Source of the DNA: an uncultured Pseudomonadales bacterium
GTDB lineage: Bacteria > Pseudomonadota > Gammaproteobacteria > Pseudomonadales > IMCC2047
Assembly (NCBI GenBank): GCA_947258895.1
Contig: CAMYKE010000039.1
Coordinates: 1-11,912 of the forward strand
Length of the DNA stretch: 11,912 nucleotides
Direction of reading: 5' to 3'
The position numbers and the translations under genes are program-made. This document shows positions 1 through 6,897 of this stretch, piece after piece. Below the pieces are notes generated by a model. The model was not told the DNA's origin and did no database searches. It saw only the letters and a list, made by a program, of their open reading frames with translations. Position 1 is the stretch's first letter. Each line of letters begins with the position of its first letter.

Positions 1-186
1 TTTCGCTCGTTATCCCGAAGGAGGTACATGCACTGCCGCTCACACACACCAAAAAATTTACGCTTTGGTTCCGAAATTATGCTCTGGGTGTTTTCGTTGC
101 AAAAAGCTTTCCAACTTTTTCCAAATCGTCGATTATTCACCTATGTACTGTAAAACCCAGCAACTCGACCACTCCGGGCCCGCCCT
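1..186. other. Upstream region of the transferase gene, no supported gene
   Basis: This stretch is clearly more AT-rich between about 45 and 150 than the rest of the window, as expected for a promoter-bearing intergenic region in front of the plus-strand transferase gene. I could not identify a -35/-10 pair of acceptable spacing. It contains a strong anti-16S match (AAGGAGGT, 18-25) only 2 nt before an ATG at 28. That ATG opens a 41-codon frame ending at 153, which resembles nothing I know. The region is cut by the window edge, so what lies further upstream cannot be seen. Confidence 0.4.
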
Positions 187-918
187 GTGCACGCGCCCCC
201 GCTGACGCCGGCGAGCGTGCACCTGTGGCATATACCCCTGACACGGCGGGCTGTCGCCGCGGACCCGGCTATCCTCGGAGAGGCAGAGCGGGCGCGCGGG
301 GCGCGCTTTGCAACCCCGGCACTGCGTCGCAACTTTCTCGTCACCCACACCGCCAAGCGCCGTATCCTGGCACACTACCTGGACATACCTGCCAAAGAAT
401 TGGCGCTGTCCGCCAACCCCTATGGCAAGCCGTGTCTGACCGGCGCCTGTGCCGCCGCTGGTATTCGTTTCAACCTGTCCCATACCCGCACCACGGCAGT
501 ACTGGCGGTCACCCTTGGCCACGAGACCGGCATCGACATCGAGGCGCTGGGCCGCTCTGTTGAAGTCATGCCGTTGGCAGAGCGCTACTTCAGTGACTCC
601 GTGTTGCGTCATCTCGAAGAGCTGAGCGGAAGTGACCAGCGGCGCGCATTCCTGCGCTACTGGACGCAATTTGAAGCCTACAAGAAAGCCCTGGGGTATG
701 GTTTGCGCGGTGAAGACACCAGGCTGTCATTGCAGCTGGCGGAGCGTCCGGACAACCGCTTCCAGCCAGTACTGATCACCGCTCCGCCCGCTGGCTGGCA
801 AGCCGCAGAGCTGGACTACCTGCCGGGTTATGCAATCTCGGTCGTGATCGAAGCCAACCTGCTCGCCCCGGAGCTCAGCTGGCAGGAATTTACGGCCGAC
901 CCGGGCGCGGCACCATAG
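187..918 (+). CDS. 4'-phosphopantetheinyl transferase, Sfp/Gsp/AcpT type
   Basis: Transfers the 4'-phosphopantetheine arm of coenzyme A to a conserved serine of carrier proteins (acyl, peptidyl or aryl carrier domains), acting in the cytoplasm. The 243-residue length fits the Sfp-type two-lobed family. Visible signatures are NLSHT (96-100), GIDIE (115-119, with Mg-binding D117 and E119) and WTQFEAYKKALGYG (159-172), equivalent to the family's W-x-x-K-E-A-x-x-K-x-x-G. The usual lysine before the catalytic glutamate is phenylalanine here (F162); E163, K166/K167 and G170 are kept. The start is GTG at 187 with no clear Shine-Dalgarno, so the exact start is uncertain. No carrier protein or synthase gene is in the window, so its substrate is unknown. 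It converges on flhB with 11 bp between stop codons and is probably functionally unrelated to the flagellum. Confidence 0.88.
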   Translation: MHAPPLTPASVHLWHIPLTRRAVAADPAILGEAERARGARFATPALRRNFLVTHTAKRRILAHYLDIPAKELALSANPYGKPCLTGACAAAGIRFNLSHTRTTAVLAVTLGHETGIDIEALGRSVEVMPLAERYFSDSVLRHLEELSGSDQRRAFLRYWTQFEAYKKALGYGLRGEDTRLSLQLAERPDNRFQPVLITAPPAGWQAAELDYLPGYAISVVIEANLLAPELSWQEFTADPGAAP

Positions 919-932
919 TCGGCCAGCGGCTA
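916..932. other. Short inverted repeat joining two convergent stop codons
   Basis: TAG of the transferase gene (916-918) and TAG of flhB (read from the complement of 930-932) form the base of an imperfect 6-bp stem, TAGTCG/CGGCTA with one G-T pair and a 5-nt loop. There is no T-run on either side, so it is at best a weak or Rho-assisted bidirectional terminator. Confidence 0.25.
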
Positions 933-2057
933 CGGATCGTGGCGCAACGCATCCGGAATCGGCAATTCGGGCAGCGGGCCCGACTTGCGCCTGCCGTGGC
1001 GGCGCAACTGGAACACATAGGCCAGCACCTGCGCTACCGCGACATACAAACCGGCCGGAATCTGCTCCTCGAGTTCGGTGTTATGAAATACCGCTCGGGC
1101 CAACGGTGGTGCAGACAACACGGGCACATCATGGGCAGCGGCTACCTCGCGGATCTTCTGGGCCACGAAATCCGCTCCCTTGGCCACCAGGATCGGTGCC
1201 TGCATGGCATTTGAATTGTAGCGCAGCGCCACGGCGTAGTGCTCCGGGTTGGTGATTACCACGTCCGCCTCGGGCACCGCAGCCATCATCCGCCGCTGTG
1301 ACAGCTCATGCTGCAGCTGGCGAATCCGGCTCTTTACCTCCGGCTTGCCCTCGGTACTCTTGAGTTCGTCCTTGACCTCCTGCCGGGTCATCTTCAGTTT
1401 CCGGGTGTGATCCCATATCTGGAATGGAATATCGAGCAGCGCAATAATGATGGTGGCCGCACTCATACCCAGCACCGCCCAACCCACCAGCCAAAGGGCC
1501 TGGGCCATACCCAGCTGGGAATCCTCCTTGCCGATGGCAAGAATTTCGGGGGTTAGCGCATACAGGATAACCACCGCCAGCAACGACACGAGCAGGAACT
1601 TGCCAGCCCCCTTCAGCAGTTCCACCAGAGCACGCGCCGAAAACATCCGTTTCAAGCCGGCCAGCGGGTCGATTCGACTCAACTTGGGCTGGATTGCCTT
1701 GCCGCTCATCACCCAGCCGCCCAGGGCAACCGGGCCGACTATGGCGGCGAGCAGTAGCAGCATAAACAATGGCAGCAATGAGTACGCACCTTCGACGATG
1801 GACGCAGCGAGATGCCGATACATGGCGTCAATCTCGAATACGTCCGACCGGGACAGGCTCAGGTTGCTGCTAAAGATTTCCTTCAACCGTGTGGCTATGG
1901 TATCGCCAAATACCAGCAACCCCCCGGTACCCGCCATCAGGATCGCCATCGTGTTGAGCTCCCTGGAACGGGCAATATCACCCTTGTCGCGGGCGTCCTG
2001 GCGCCGTTTCGGCGTCGCCTGTTCGGTACGTTCCTGGGCGGTATCCTGCTCGGCCAT
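930..2057 (-). CDS. flhB: FlhB, flagellar export gate and substrate-specificity switch
   Basis: Inner-membrane component of the flagellar type III export gate. Its cytoplasmic domain self-cleaves and switches export from rod/hook to filament substrates under the control of FliK. The 375 residues show the typical charged N-terminus (ERTEQATPKRRQDARDKGDIARS, 10-32), about four membrane helices between residues 36 and 210, a basic linker (RKLKMTRQEVKDELKSTEGKPEVK), and the cleavage site in VVITNPEHYAVAL, with N270-P271. The canonical NPTH is NPEH here. The C-terminus ends shortly after the folded domain in a basic and proline-rich tail. It is the last gene of the fliL-flhB run. Its own ribosome site is weak (AAGG about 11 nt before ATG), and a 20-codon ORF with a good ribosome site precedes it, so its translation may be coupled. 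Confidence 0.97.
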   Translation of the reverse strand: MAEQDTAQERTEQATPKRRQDARDKGDIARSRELNTMAILMAGTGGLLVFGDTIATRLKEIFSSNLSLSRSDVFEIDAMYRHLAASIVEGAYSLLPLFMLLLLAAIVGPVALGGWVMSGKAIQPKLSRIDPLAGLKRMFSARALVELLKGAGKFLLVSLLAVVILYALTPEILAIGKEDSQLGMAQALWLVGWAVLGMSAATIIIALLDIPFQIWDHTRKLKMTRQEVKDELKSTEGKPEVKSRIRQLQHELSQRRMMAAVPEADVVITNPEHYAVALRYNSNAMQAPILVAKGADFVAQKIREVAAAHDVPVLSAPPLARAVFHNTELEEQIPAGLYVAVAQVLAYVFQLRRHGRRKSGPLPELPIPDALRHDP

Positions 2058-2064
2058 GGTGTAG

Positions 2065-2127
2065 TCAGCCTTCCCCGATCGAGGTTCGCGCCACCAGCAG
2101 GGACAGCGTCGGATTGCCAGTCTGCAT
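2065..2127 (-). CDS. Possible 20-residue leader ORF between fliR and flhB
   Basis: An ATG at 2127 opens a 20-codon frame (MQTGNPTLSLLVARTSIGEG) ending in TGA at 2065, 7 nt before the flhB ATG. It is preceded by GGGAG-AGCA-ATG, one of the better Shine-Dalgarno sites in this window, whose first G is the last base of the fliR stop TAG. A ribosome ending fliR could therefore restart here and be delivered next to the flhB start, whose own site is weak. The peptide has no recognisable family. It may be a translational-coupling device or chance. Confidence 0.3.
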   Translation of the reverse strand: MQTGNPTLSLLVARTSIGEG

Positions 2128-2135
2128 TGCTCTCC

Positions 2136-2912
2136 CTATGCCCCCGTAAATTGTCGTAACAGCAACAGCGCTTCCTCGGTGAGGCCGTGGAACTGTGGCA
2201 GGAAACCCACCAGGCTGATCAACACAATCAACAAGCCGAACACCATGGTAAAAGGGAATCCCAGGGAAAATACGTTGAGCTGCGGCGCGGCGCGATTCAT
2301 GATGCCAAAGGCGAAGTTGACCACCAGGATGGCGGTCACCGCCGGCAGCGCGACCAGCATTGCGCCCGAAAACATCCACACCGACCAGTTCACCAGCTGC
2401 CACAGCAGTACCGTGTCGAAACTGAGCAGCGCCACTGGCATGGTGCGAAAGCTCTCGACCAGAACCTCAATGGCCACAATGTGTCCGTTCATTGCCAGGA
2501 ACAGCAAGGTCACGAGCATCAGGTAGAACTGACTAAGCACCGCGACATTGACGCCGTTGACCGGATCCACCATCGATGCAAACCCGAGGCCCATCTGCAT
2601 CGCCATCATCTGGCCCGCGAGCACAAACACCTGGAACAGCATCTGCAGCACGAAGGCCATGGCTACCCCCACCAGGATCTGCTGGCCGACCAGCAACCAG
2701 GCGGCGATGGAGAGTCCCTCGATCCGCGGCATTTCCGGCAGTAGCGGGGCCACCACCAGGGTAATCAGAACCCCAAGCCCGAGGCGAATACGCATCGGCA
2801 CCAGTTGGGTGCCAAACACCGGAACTGCCATCAGGAACGCCGTGATCCGGAACAGCGGCCACAGGTAGCGACCCAACCAGGCGCTGATTTCTGCGGCAGG
2901 GATTTCCGGCAT
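2136..2912 (-). CDS. fliR: FliR, flagellar export gate membrane protein
   Basis: Polytopic inner-membrane subunit that, with FliP and FliQ, builds the helical export channel at the base of the flagellum. At 258 residues it is normal length. Family features are the N-terminal helix ending in PVFGTQLVPMRIRLGLG, the conserved GQMMAMQMGLGFASMVDPVNG segment (about 100-120), and the C-terminal NFAFGIMNRAAPQLNVFSLGFP motif (about 200-221), with around six hydrophobic segments. An in-frame TAG two codons upstream of the ATG fixes this as the longest possible start. No good ribosome site is visible. It lies 98 bp after fliQ, an unusually wide gap for this gene pair. Confidence 0.97.
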   Translation of the reverse strand: MPEIPAAEISAWLGRYLWPLFRITAFLMAVPVFGTQLVPMRIRLGLGVLITLVVAPLLPEMPRIEGLSIAAWLLVGQQILVGVAMAFVLQMLFQVFVLAGQMMAMQMGLGFASMVDPVNGVNVAVLSQFYLMLVTLLFLAMNGHIVAIEVLVESFRTMPVALLSFDTVLLWQLVNWSVWMFSGAMLVALPAVTAILVVNFAFGIMNRAAPQLNVFSLGFPFTMVFGLLIVLISLVGFLPQFHGLTEEALLLLRQFTGA

Positions 2913-2922
2913 GGGCTAGCGG

Positions 2923-2976
2923 ACCCTGTTCCAGGGTAACATTGCCATATCTGCCAGGGCTGTCGCACCTGCCCTG
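2923..2976. repeat. Alternating inverted repeats in the fliQ-fliR gap
   Basis: Four short complementary blocks lie in order: ACCCTG (2923-2928), CAGGGT (2932-2937), CAGGGC (2955-2960) and GCCCTG (2971-2976). The outer blocks can each pair with the adjacent block (two small hairpins) or with the more distant one. These are mutually exclusive folds of the mRNA just upstream of the fliR start at 2912. Whether they are used is unknown. Confidence 0.4.
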
Positions 2977-3010
2977 CCCGGGCTCGAAGTTGCATCCATC
3001 ATCACCCCGG

Positions 3011-3280
3011 CTAGCCGATTAATAGCGGAATATCCGTCACCAGCCGCTGTCCGAACTCGACCAGGCGGTTGATCAACCAGGGCCCCAGCGCCATCACAGT
3101 CAGCAGGGTGACCAACAGGCGTGGCAGGAAACTCAGGGTTTGCTCGTTGATCTGGGTGGCGGCCTGGAAGGTCGAGATCACCAGGCCGACCAACAGGCTG
3201 GGGACGACGATCACAGCAACCATGATTACCACCAGGTACAGTGCCTCGCCGAACAGGCCGGTAGCGACTTCGGGGGTCAT
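3011..3280 (-). CDS. fliQ: FliQ, flagellar export gate membrane protein
   Basis: Small inner-membrane subunit of the FliPQR export channel. The 89 residues match the family length exactly, with two hydrophobic helices (about 16-37 and 54-76) and the conserved signatures [25 protein letters not shown] and a C-terminal P-W-L-I-N region. The ATG overlaps the fliP stop as ATGA (3277-3280), indicating translational coupling to fliP. Confidence 0.97.
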   Translation of the reverse strand: MTPEVATGLFGEALYLVVIMVAVIVVPSLLVGLVISTFQAATQINEQTLSFLPRLLVTLLTVMALGPWLINRLVEFGQRLVTDIPLLIG

Positions 3281-4092
3281 ATGCCGTAACTCGCCGCCAG
3301 GGAGCCAATCACCATCGCCCAGCCATCAATCAGCACAAACAGCATAATCTTGAACGGCAGCGAGATAATAATAGGCGACATCATCATCATCCCCATCGCC
3401 ATCAACACACTCGCAACCACCAGGTCGATAACCAGGAACGGGATAAACAGGATAAAACCGATCTGGAAAGCCGTTTTCAACTCGCTGGTGACGAACGCCG
3501 GAACCAGGATTGAAAATGGCAAATCTTCCGGCCCGTTGAACTCCTCCCGCCCCGAGATGCGCACGAACAGCCCGATATCGTCCTCGCGGGTTTGCGCGAG
3601 CATGAAATCGCGCACCGGCTTGCCTGCCAGTTCCACCGCCTGCAAGGGTGCCAGCTCGGCGTTCAGGTATGGCTGCAGCGCTTTTTCATTGATCACGTCA
3701 AACACCGGCGCCATGATAAAAAACGTCAGGAACAGCGCTAATCCCAGCAGAATCTGGTTGGAGGGTGTCTGTTGCAGGCCCAGCGCCTGACGCAGGATGG
3801 CAAACACAATAATGATGCGCGTGAAAGAGGTCATCATCATGAGCAACGCCGGCAGCAGCGTCAGCGCCGTCATGAGGAACAAGACCTGGATGGTTACGGA
3901 ATAACGCTGGGAACCATCTTCCGCGGTGGTCAGGGTCAGCGCGGGGATACCCACGGGCGTAGCGGCGGCGAGAGCCGAGGGCGCCGACGGGGAAACGGGG
4001 GTGGCAGCAGCTTCCTGAGCCGCCGCGGGGTCGGCGAGCAGCGCGGCGTAGAGTACTACCAGAAAGCAAATTGCACAGCGCAATGATGTCAT
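3277..4092 (-). CDS. fliP: FliP, flagellar export gate membrane protein
   Basis: Core subunit of the FliP5FliQ4FliR1 export gate in the inner membrane. The 271 residues begin with a cleavable signal peptide (about 1-25, ending ADPAAAQ), usual for FliP, then a periplasmic Ala/Pro-rich linker. Conserved signatures include [46 protein letters not shown] (about 85-130), the acidic periplasmic region REDDIGLF, and the C-terminal helices with LGMG-like [10 protein letters not shown] and [14 protein letters not shown] (about 230-258). It starts 35 bp after fliO in a locally AT-rich stretch with no clear Shine-Dalgarno. The fliQ start overlaps its stop. Confidence 0.97.
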   Translation of the reverse strand: MTSLRCAICFLVVLYAALLADPAAAQEAAATPVSPSAPSALAAATPVGIPALTLTTAEDGSQRYSVTIQVLFLMTALTLLPALLMMMTSFTRIIIVFAILRQALGLQQTPSNQILLGLALFLTFFIMAPVFDVINEKALQPYLNAELAPLQAVELAGKPVRDFMLAQTREDDIGLFVRISGREEFNGPEDLPFSILVPAFVTSELKTAFQIGFILFIPFLVIDLVVASVLMAMGMMMMSPIIISLPFKIMLFVLIDGWAMVIGSLAASYGI

Positions 4093-4127
4093 TCAGAAGA
4101 TCAAAATATTGTCACCTGCAAGCGGAA

Positions 4128-4544
4128 TTACTTGCGTGACATAAGCTGATGCAATTTCTGTGCAAATTCTGAATTTATTTCACGATCGGGCGCAGAGGCT
4201 ACCGGCTCGGCGAAAGTATGCAGGGTATTGATCTGCTGCTGGGTAACGCCCAGCAGCAATTGCTGACCGCCCACTTCCACCAGCGCAATGCGTTCCCGCG
4301 AACCGACCGAACTCACGGCTAACACCTTGATAGTACCGCTATTTGCGCCGGATACGGCACCCATTCGCTTGATCAACCAGGCGCAACCGACGATCACCGC
4401 AAGCACAAACAACAGGCCCAAAAACAGGCTGGACAGCTCCCCCGTGCCGATCCCTGCCGGCGACTTTTCGGACGCGGCCAGGGCCAGCAGCGGGACGCTA
4501 CAGGCAACTGCAACCAGCAGCCGGAGAGTACGATCAATGCGCAT
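4128..4544 (-). CDS. fliO: FliO, flagellar export gate assembly factor
   Basis: Single-pass membrane protein that helps FliP assemble into the export gate. The 138-residue product has an N-terminal hydrophobic segment resembling a signal peptide (1-24), a transmembrane helix at about 38-58 (LSSLFLGLLFVLAVIVGCAWLIKRM), then a small beta-rich cytoplasmic domain with the family pattern IKVLAVSSVGSRERIALVEVGGQQLLLGVT (about 72-101). Position between fliN and fliP agrees. The ATG at 4544 gives the signal-like N-terminus; the ribosome site is weak and the gap from fliN is 69 bp. Confidence 0.92.
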   Translation of the reverse strand: MRIDRTLRLLVAVACSVPLLALAASEKSPAGIGTGELSSLFLGLLFVLAVIVGCAWLIKRMGAVSGANSGTIKVLAVSSVGSRERIALVEVGGQQLLLGVTQQQINTLHTFAEPVASAPDREINSEFAQKLHQLMSRK

Positions 4545-4613
4545 CGAACACCCGTGGTGCCAGCTTTTTGACGGGGCATCGGGGTCCGGTGCGCGAGCCA
4601 GTCATGCAGTCCA

Positions 4614-5009
4614 TTAGCCGAGTTGCTTAATCCGTTCCGAGGGACTGACCACTTCGGTGAGGCGAATCCCGAATTTTTCGTTCACGACCACTACCTCGCC
4701 ATGGGCGATCAGCGTGCCGTTTACCAGCACATCAAGCGGGTCCCCGGCGAGGCGCTCCAGTTCAATCACCGAGCCCTGGTTTAATTGCAGCAGGTTACGA
4801 ATGGTAATATCGGTATTGCCAACCTCCATCGAAATGGTCACCGGGATATCGAGGATTACATCCAGCCCGGGCGTCCCGCCTGTGCCGTGACTGTCGTCCT
4901 GCAATTCGTCGAGCCGGGATCGCTCCGGGCTGTCGGGCTGGTCCGATCCCTGCCACTCTTCCTCGACAGCAGCGTCGGGAGCGGCAGGGGTTATTTGATC
5001 TTCAGCCAT
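4614..5009 (-). CDS. fliN: FliN, flagellar motor switch protein
   Basis: C-ring component that binds FliM and FliH and is needed for export and switching. The 131 residues comprise an acidic, probably disordered N-terminus (1-45) and a SpoA domain (about 48-125) with LDVILDIPVTISMEVGNTDITIRNLLQLNQGSVIELERLAGDPLDVLVNGTLIAHGEVVVVNEKFGIRLTEV, a near-textbook FliN sequence. GGAG (5016-5019) 6 nt before the ATG supports the start. It lies 19 bp after fliM. Confidence 0.97.
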   Translation of the reverse strand: MAEDQITPAAPDAAVEEEWQGSDQPDSPERSRLDELQDDSHGTGGTPGLDVILDIPVTISMEVGNTDITIRNLLQLNQGSVIELERLAGDPLDVLVNGTLIAHGEVVVVNEKFGIRLTEVVSPSERIKQLG

Positions 5010-5028
5010 AGGATTCTCCGCAAAGCTT

Positions 5029-6048
5029 TCAAGAGGCCTCAGTCGGCCGCGTAAGGTGCCCCTTGATTTTCAGGGCCAGGTTAGCGCCGGATTTACCAAA
5101 TTGGGCATCGAAAATCGGCACGCCATTGGCAACCACCGTGTTACTGTCGGGCATCGTAATGGGAATCACATCGCCCACTTTGAAACCGAGTATTTCGCGG
5201 AGGGTGATCTTGCGTTCCGCGACGATGCAGTTTACTGGCACCCGCGCATGCATGATATCCGCCTGCAACGACGGGCCCCAATGCTCATCACCGTCCTCGA
5301 CATCCGCCTGCACACCGGCATCGAGTGCCTCGCGCACCGGCTCGAGCATGGAATAGGGGATGGCAAGCTGTAGTTTGGCAGGCTCCGGCTCCTCGGCCTC
5401 CTCCCCTTCGGCAGGTGCAGTACCGAGCTTGATATGGAACGTACTGAGCACCACCACCTCGCTGGCACTGATCGCGTTCGCCATCGCCGGGTTGGACTCG
5501 GTCGCTACAAACTCGAAATCTACCGCCATAACGCTCTTCCATGCTTCCCGGAGATCGGAAAACACCTGGTTAAGAAATTTCTGCACCAGCCGGGTTTCCG
5601 TGGGGGTAAACTCGCGCTCGCCGACCCGGGCTTCTCCGTGCCCGCCGCCGAAAAACTTGTCAACCAGGGCGAATACGAAGTTCGAATCAAGCACCAGCAT
5701 CGCGGTTCCGCGCAGCGGCCGGATCTTAACCATATTTATGCTCGAGGGCCGTTCCAGCATCTGCAGGTATTCTGCAAATTTGACGTTTTCGATACCGGCT
5801 GAACTCACCTCGATGGATTCGCGCAGCAGGTTAAACATGCTAACCCGGGTAAACCGGGTGAAGCGCTCGTTGATCATTTCCAGGGTCGGCAGGCGGCCCC
5901 GGACGATGCGGTCCTGGCTGGCGAGGTCATACGGCAGCACCCCGACATTCTGCTGTTGAGCGCTTGCGTCGACGTCGACGTCACCTTCCTCGACGCCATT
6001 GAGCAGGACATCGATTTCATCCTGGGAAAGGAGTTCCTCGTCAGCCAT
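5029..6048 (-). CDS. fliM: FliM, flagellar motor switch protein
   Basis: C-ring protein that receives phosphorylated CheY and passes the signal to FliG. The 339 residues contain the N-terminal CheY-binding motif LSQDEIDVLLNG (7-18), an acidic linker, the CheC-like middle domain with the FliG-contacting GGxG element (GGHG, 135-138, in DKFFGGGHGEA), and a C-terminal SpoA domain (about 260-330, with LGFKVGDVIPITMPDSNTVVANGVPIF). Presence of the CheY-binding motif implies a chemotaxis-controlled motor. AGGG lies about 10 nt before the ATG, just after a GC-rich hairpin. Confidence 0.97.
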   Translation of the reverse strand: MADEELLSQDEIDVLLNGVEEGDVDVDASAQQQNVGVLPYDLASQDRIVRGRLPTLEMINERFTRFTRVSMFNLLRESIEVSSAGIENVKFAEYLQMLERPSSINMVKIRPLRGTAMLVLDSNFVFALVDKFFGGGHGEARVGEREFTPTETRLVQKFLNQVFSDLREAWKSVMAVDFEFVATESNPAMANAISASEVVVLSTFHIKLGTAPAEGEEAEEPEPAKLQLAIPYSMLEPVREALDAGVQADVEDGDEHWGPSLQADIMHARVPVNCIVAERKITLREILGFKVGDVIPITMPDSNTVVANGVPIFDAQFGKSGANLALKIKGHLTRPTEAS

Positions 6049-6063
6049 CGCGCGTTATCCCTG

Positions 6064-6079
6064 CCGGCCCCATGGCCGG
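6064..6079. repeat. GC hairpin between fliL and fliM
   Basis: CCGGCC-CCAT-GGCCGG forms a perfect 6-bp GC stem with a 4-nt loop in the fliL-fliM spacer, immediately before the fliM ribosome site. There is no T-run, so it is unlikely to be an intrinsic terminator; it may affect mRNA stability or fliM translation. Confidence 0.35.
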
Positions 6080-6116
6080 TTGCAGCGAATCATCGGCTTG
6101 CTTGTTCGCGGCATCG

Positions 6117-6617
6117 TCACTGCATCACAAAGTTAGTGAATAACACCTTGTCGATGCCGGGCGCACCGATCTCGTTCTGCAGGAACGCCTGCACGGCGGC
6201 GGTGGCGTCCTCACTGAGCTTCATGCGGCCGGCGTCGGTTTGCAACATCGCCAATTGCTGACTGCTAAACAAATTGTTGAGGTCGTTCTTGATGACCGGC
6301 TCATGCTTTGCAATGGTATCCATCGCTGCCTGGTCCTTGCCCCTGATCTGGACATCGATCTGCAGGTAGCGCTGCTTGCCCTTGGCATCAAAATTAACAA
6401 TAAACGGTTTATCCAGGCGGTAGTACAGCGACTGGACCAATTCCGGCTCCTGTGCCACATCCGCCGCTGCCGTCTCTTCGCCACCCGATAACGTAAAAAA
6501 TACGCCAGCCGCGCCAATTCCCAGTCCCAGCAATGCTGCCGCGACAACCACCACCAGCTTGCTAGCCCCGCCTTTCCTGTCTTCGTCTACCAGTAGTTCT
6601 TCTTCCTGCTTTGCCAT
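6117..6617 (-). CDS. fliL: FliL, flagellar basal body-associated membrane protein
   Basis: Single-pass inner-membrane protein that rings the stator units and supports torque under load. The 166 residues show a short charged cytoplasmic tail (1-19), one transmembrane helix (20-42, LVVVVAAALLGLGIGAAGVFFTL) and a periplasmic domain with the family pattern YYRLDKPFIVNF...RYLQIDVQIRG (about 65-93) ending in the conserved VLFTNFVMQ. AAGG 6 nt before the ATG supports the start. It appears to be the first gene of a fliL-flhB unit, because 280 bp with promoter-like sequences separate it from fliK. Confidence 0.96.
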   Translation of the reverse strand: MAKQEEELLVDEDRKGGASKLVVVVAAALLGLGIGAAGVFFTLSGGEETAAADVAQEPELVQSLYYRLDKPFIVNFDAKGKQRYLQIDVQIRGKDQAAMDTIAKHEPVIKNDLNNLFSSQQLAMLQTDAGRMKLSEDATAAVQAFLQNEIGAPGIDKVLFTNFVMQ

Positions 6618-6666
6618 ATTTAACCTTGTTTCGTTACGCTCCAGTGAAGTGACTCTCTATGCTGCC

Positions 6667-6682
6667 GGCGGCCGGCGCCGCC
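6667..6682. repeat. GC-rich hairpin in the fliL leader
   Basis: GGCGGC-CGGC-GCCGCC is a perfect 6-bp all-GC stem with a 4-nt loop, embedded in a run of GCCGGC palindromes (6661-6683). It would lie in the 5' leader of an RNA started at the promoter proposed at 6694-6721. No T-run follows on the minus strand, so a terminator for fliK is not supported. Confidence 0.4.
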
Positions 6683-6693
6683 CTTCCCTGTTA

Positions 6694-6721
6694 ACTATAG
6701 CAACTAACCCGCATCCGTCAC
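6694..6721 (-). promoter_or_regulatory. Candidate sigma-70-type promoter of fliL-flhB
   Basis: On the minus strand GTGACG (6716-6721, 4 of 6 to TTGACA) and TATAGT (6694-6699, 5 of 6 to TATAAT) are separated by 16 nt, and TGC directly before TATAGT makes an extended -10. An AT-rich block (about 6728-6760), containing two ATGAAAT copies 20 bp apart on the plus strand, lies just upstream and could act as an UP element. The predicted start near 6687 leaves a leader of about 70 nt. The same place contains TTGCT with a poor -24 half, so a weak sigma-54 promoter cannot be excluded. Confidence 0.4.
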
Positions 6722-6855
6722 CGATACAGCATGAAATTTGATAGTAATTAATGAAATCAGCCCGTTACCCAATGCCATCAAAATGCAGTCTGTCAGATTT
6801 GCCTCACCGCGCCCTGCACCCCGACCGACTCGCCATCGCACACGCTAATCAGTGA

Positions 6856-6871
6856 CGGTTACGGGTAACCG
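6856..6871. repeat. Inverted repeat 27 bp after the fliK stop
   Basis: CGGTTAC and GTAACCG are perfectly complementary with two bases between them, giving effectively a 6-bp stem and 4-nt loop. It lies shortly downstream of the fliK stop codon (6898-6900), where a terminator or a regulator operator would be expected. It lacks a T-run on the minus strand, so an intrinsic terminator is not well supported. Confidence 0.35.
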
Positions 6872-6897
6872 GCGCAACTCACCATTCAGTGTTTCCC

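Larger units (their letters stand above)
6618..6897. other. fliK-fliL intergenic region
   Basis: The 280-bp spacer has no supported gene. From the fliK side it holds an inverted repeat CGGTTAC-GG-GTAACCG (6856-6871), a mixed GC stretch, an AT-rich block (6728-6760), the candidate promoter (6694-6721) and the GC hairpin (6667-6682). Its length and content suggest a transcription-unit boundary rather than an operon spacer. Confidence 0.55.

Noticed and set aside
28..153. 41-codon plus-strand ORF after a perfect AAGGAGGT
   Set aside because: The spacing from the Shine-Dalgarno to ATG is only 2 nt, the product resembles nothing known, and the region is AT-rich intergenic DNA at the window edge. 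Kept only as a note in the 1-186 entry.
6856..6871. Intrinsic terminator after fliK
   Set aside because: The inverted repeat is perfect but short, with no T-run on the minus strand; listed only as a repeat.
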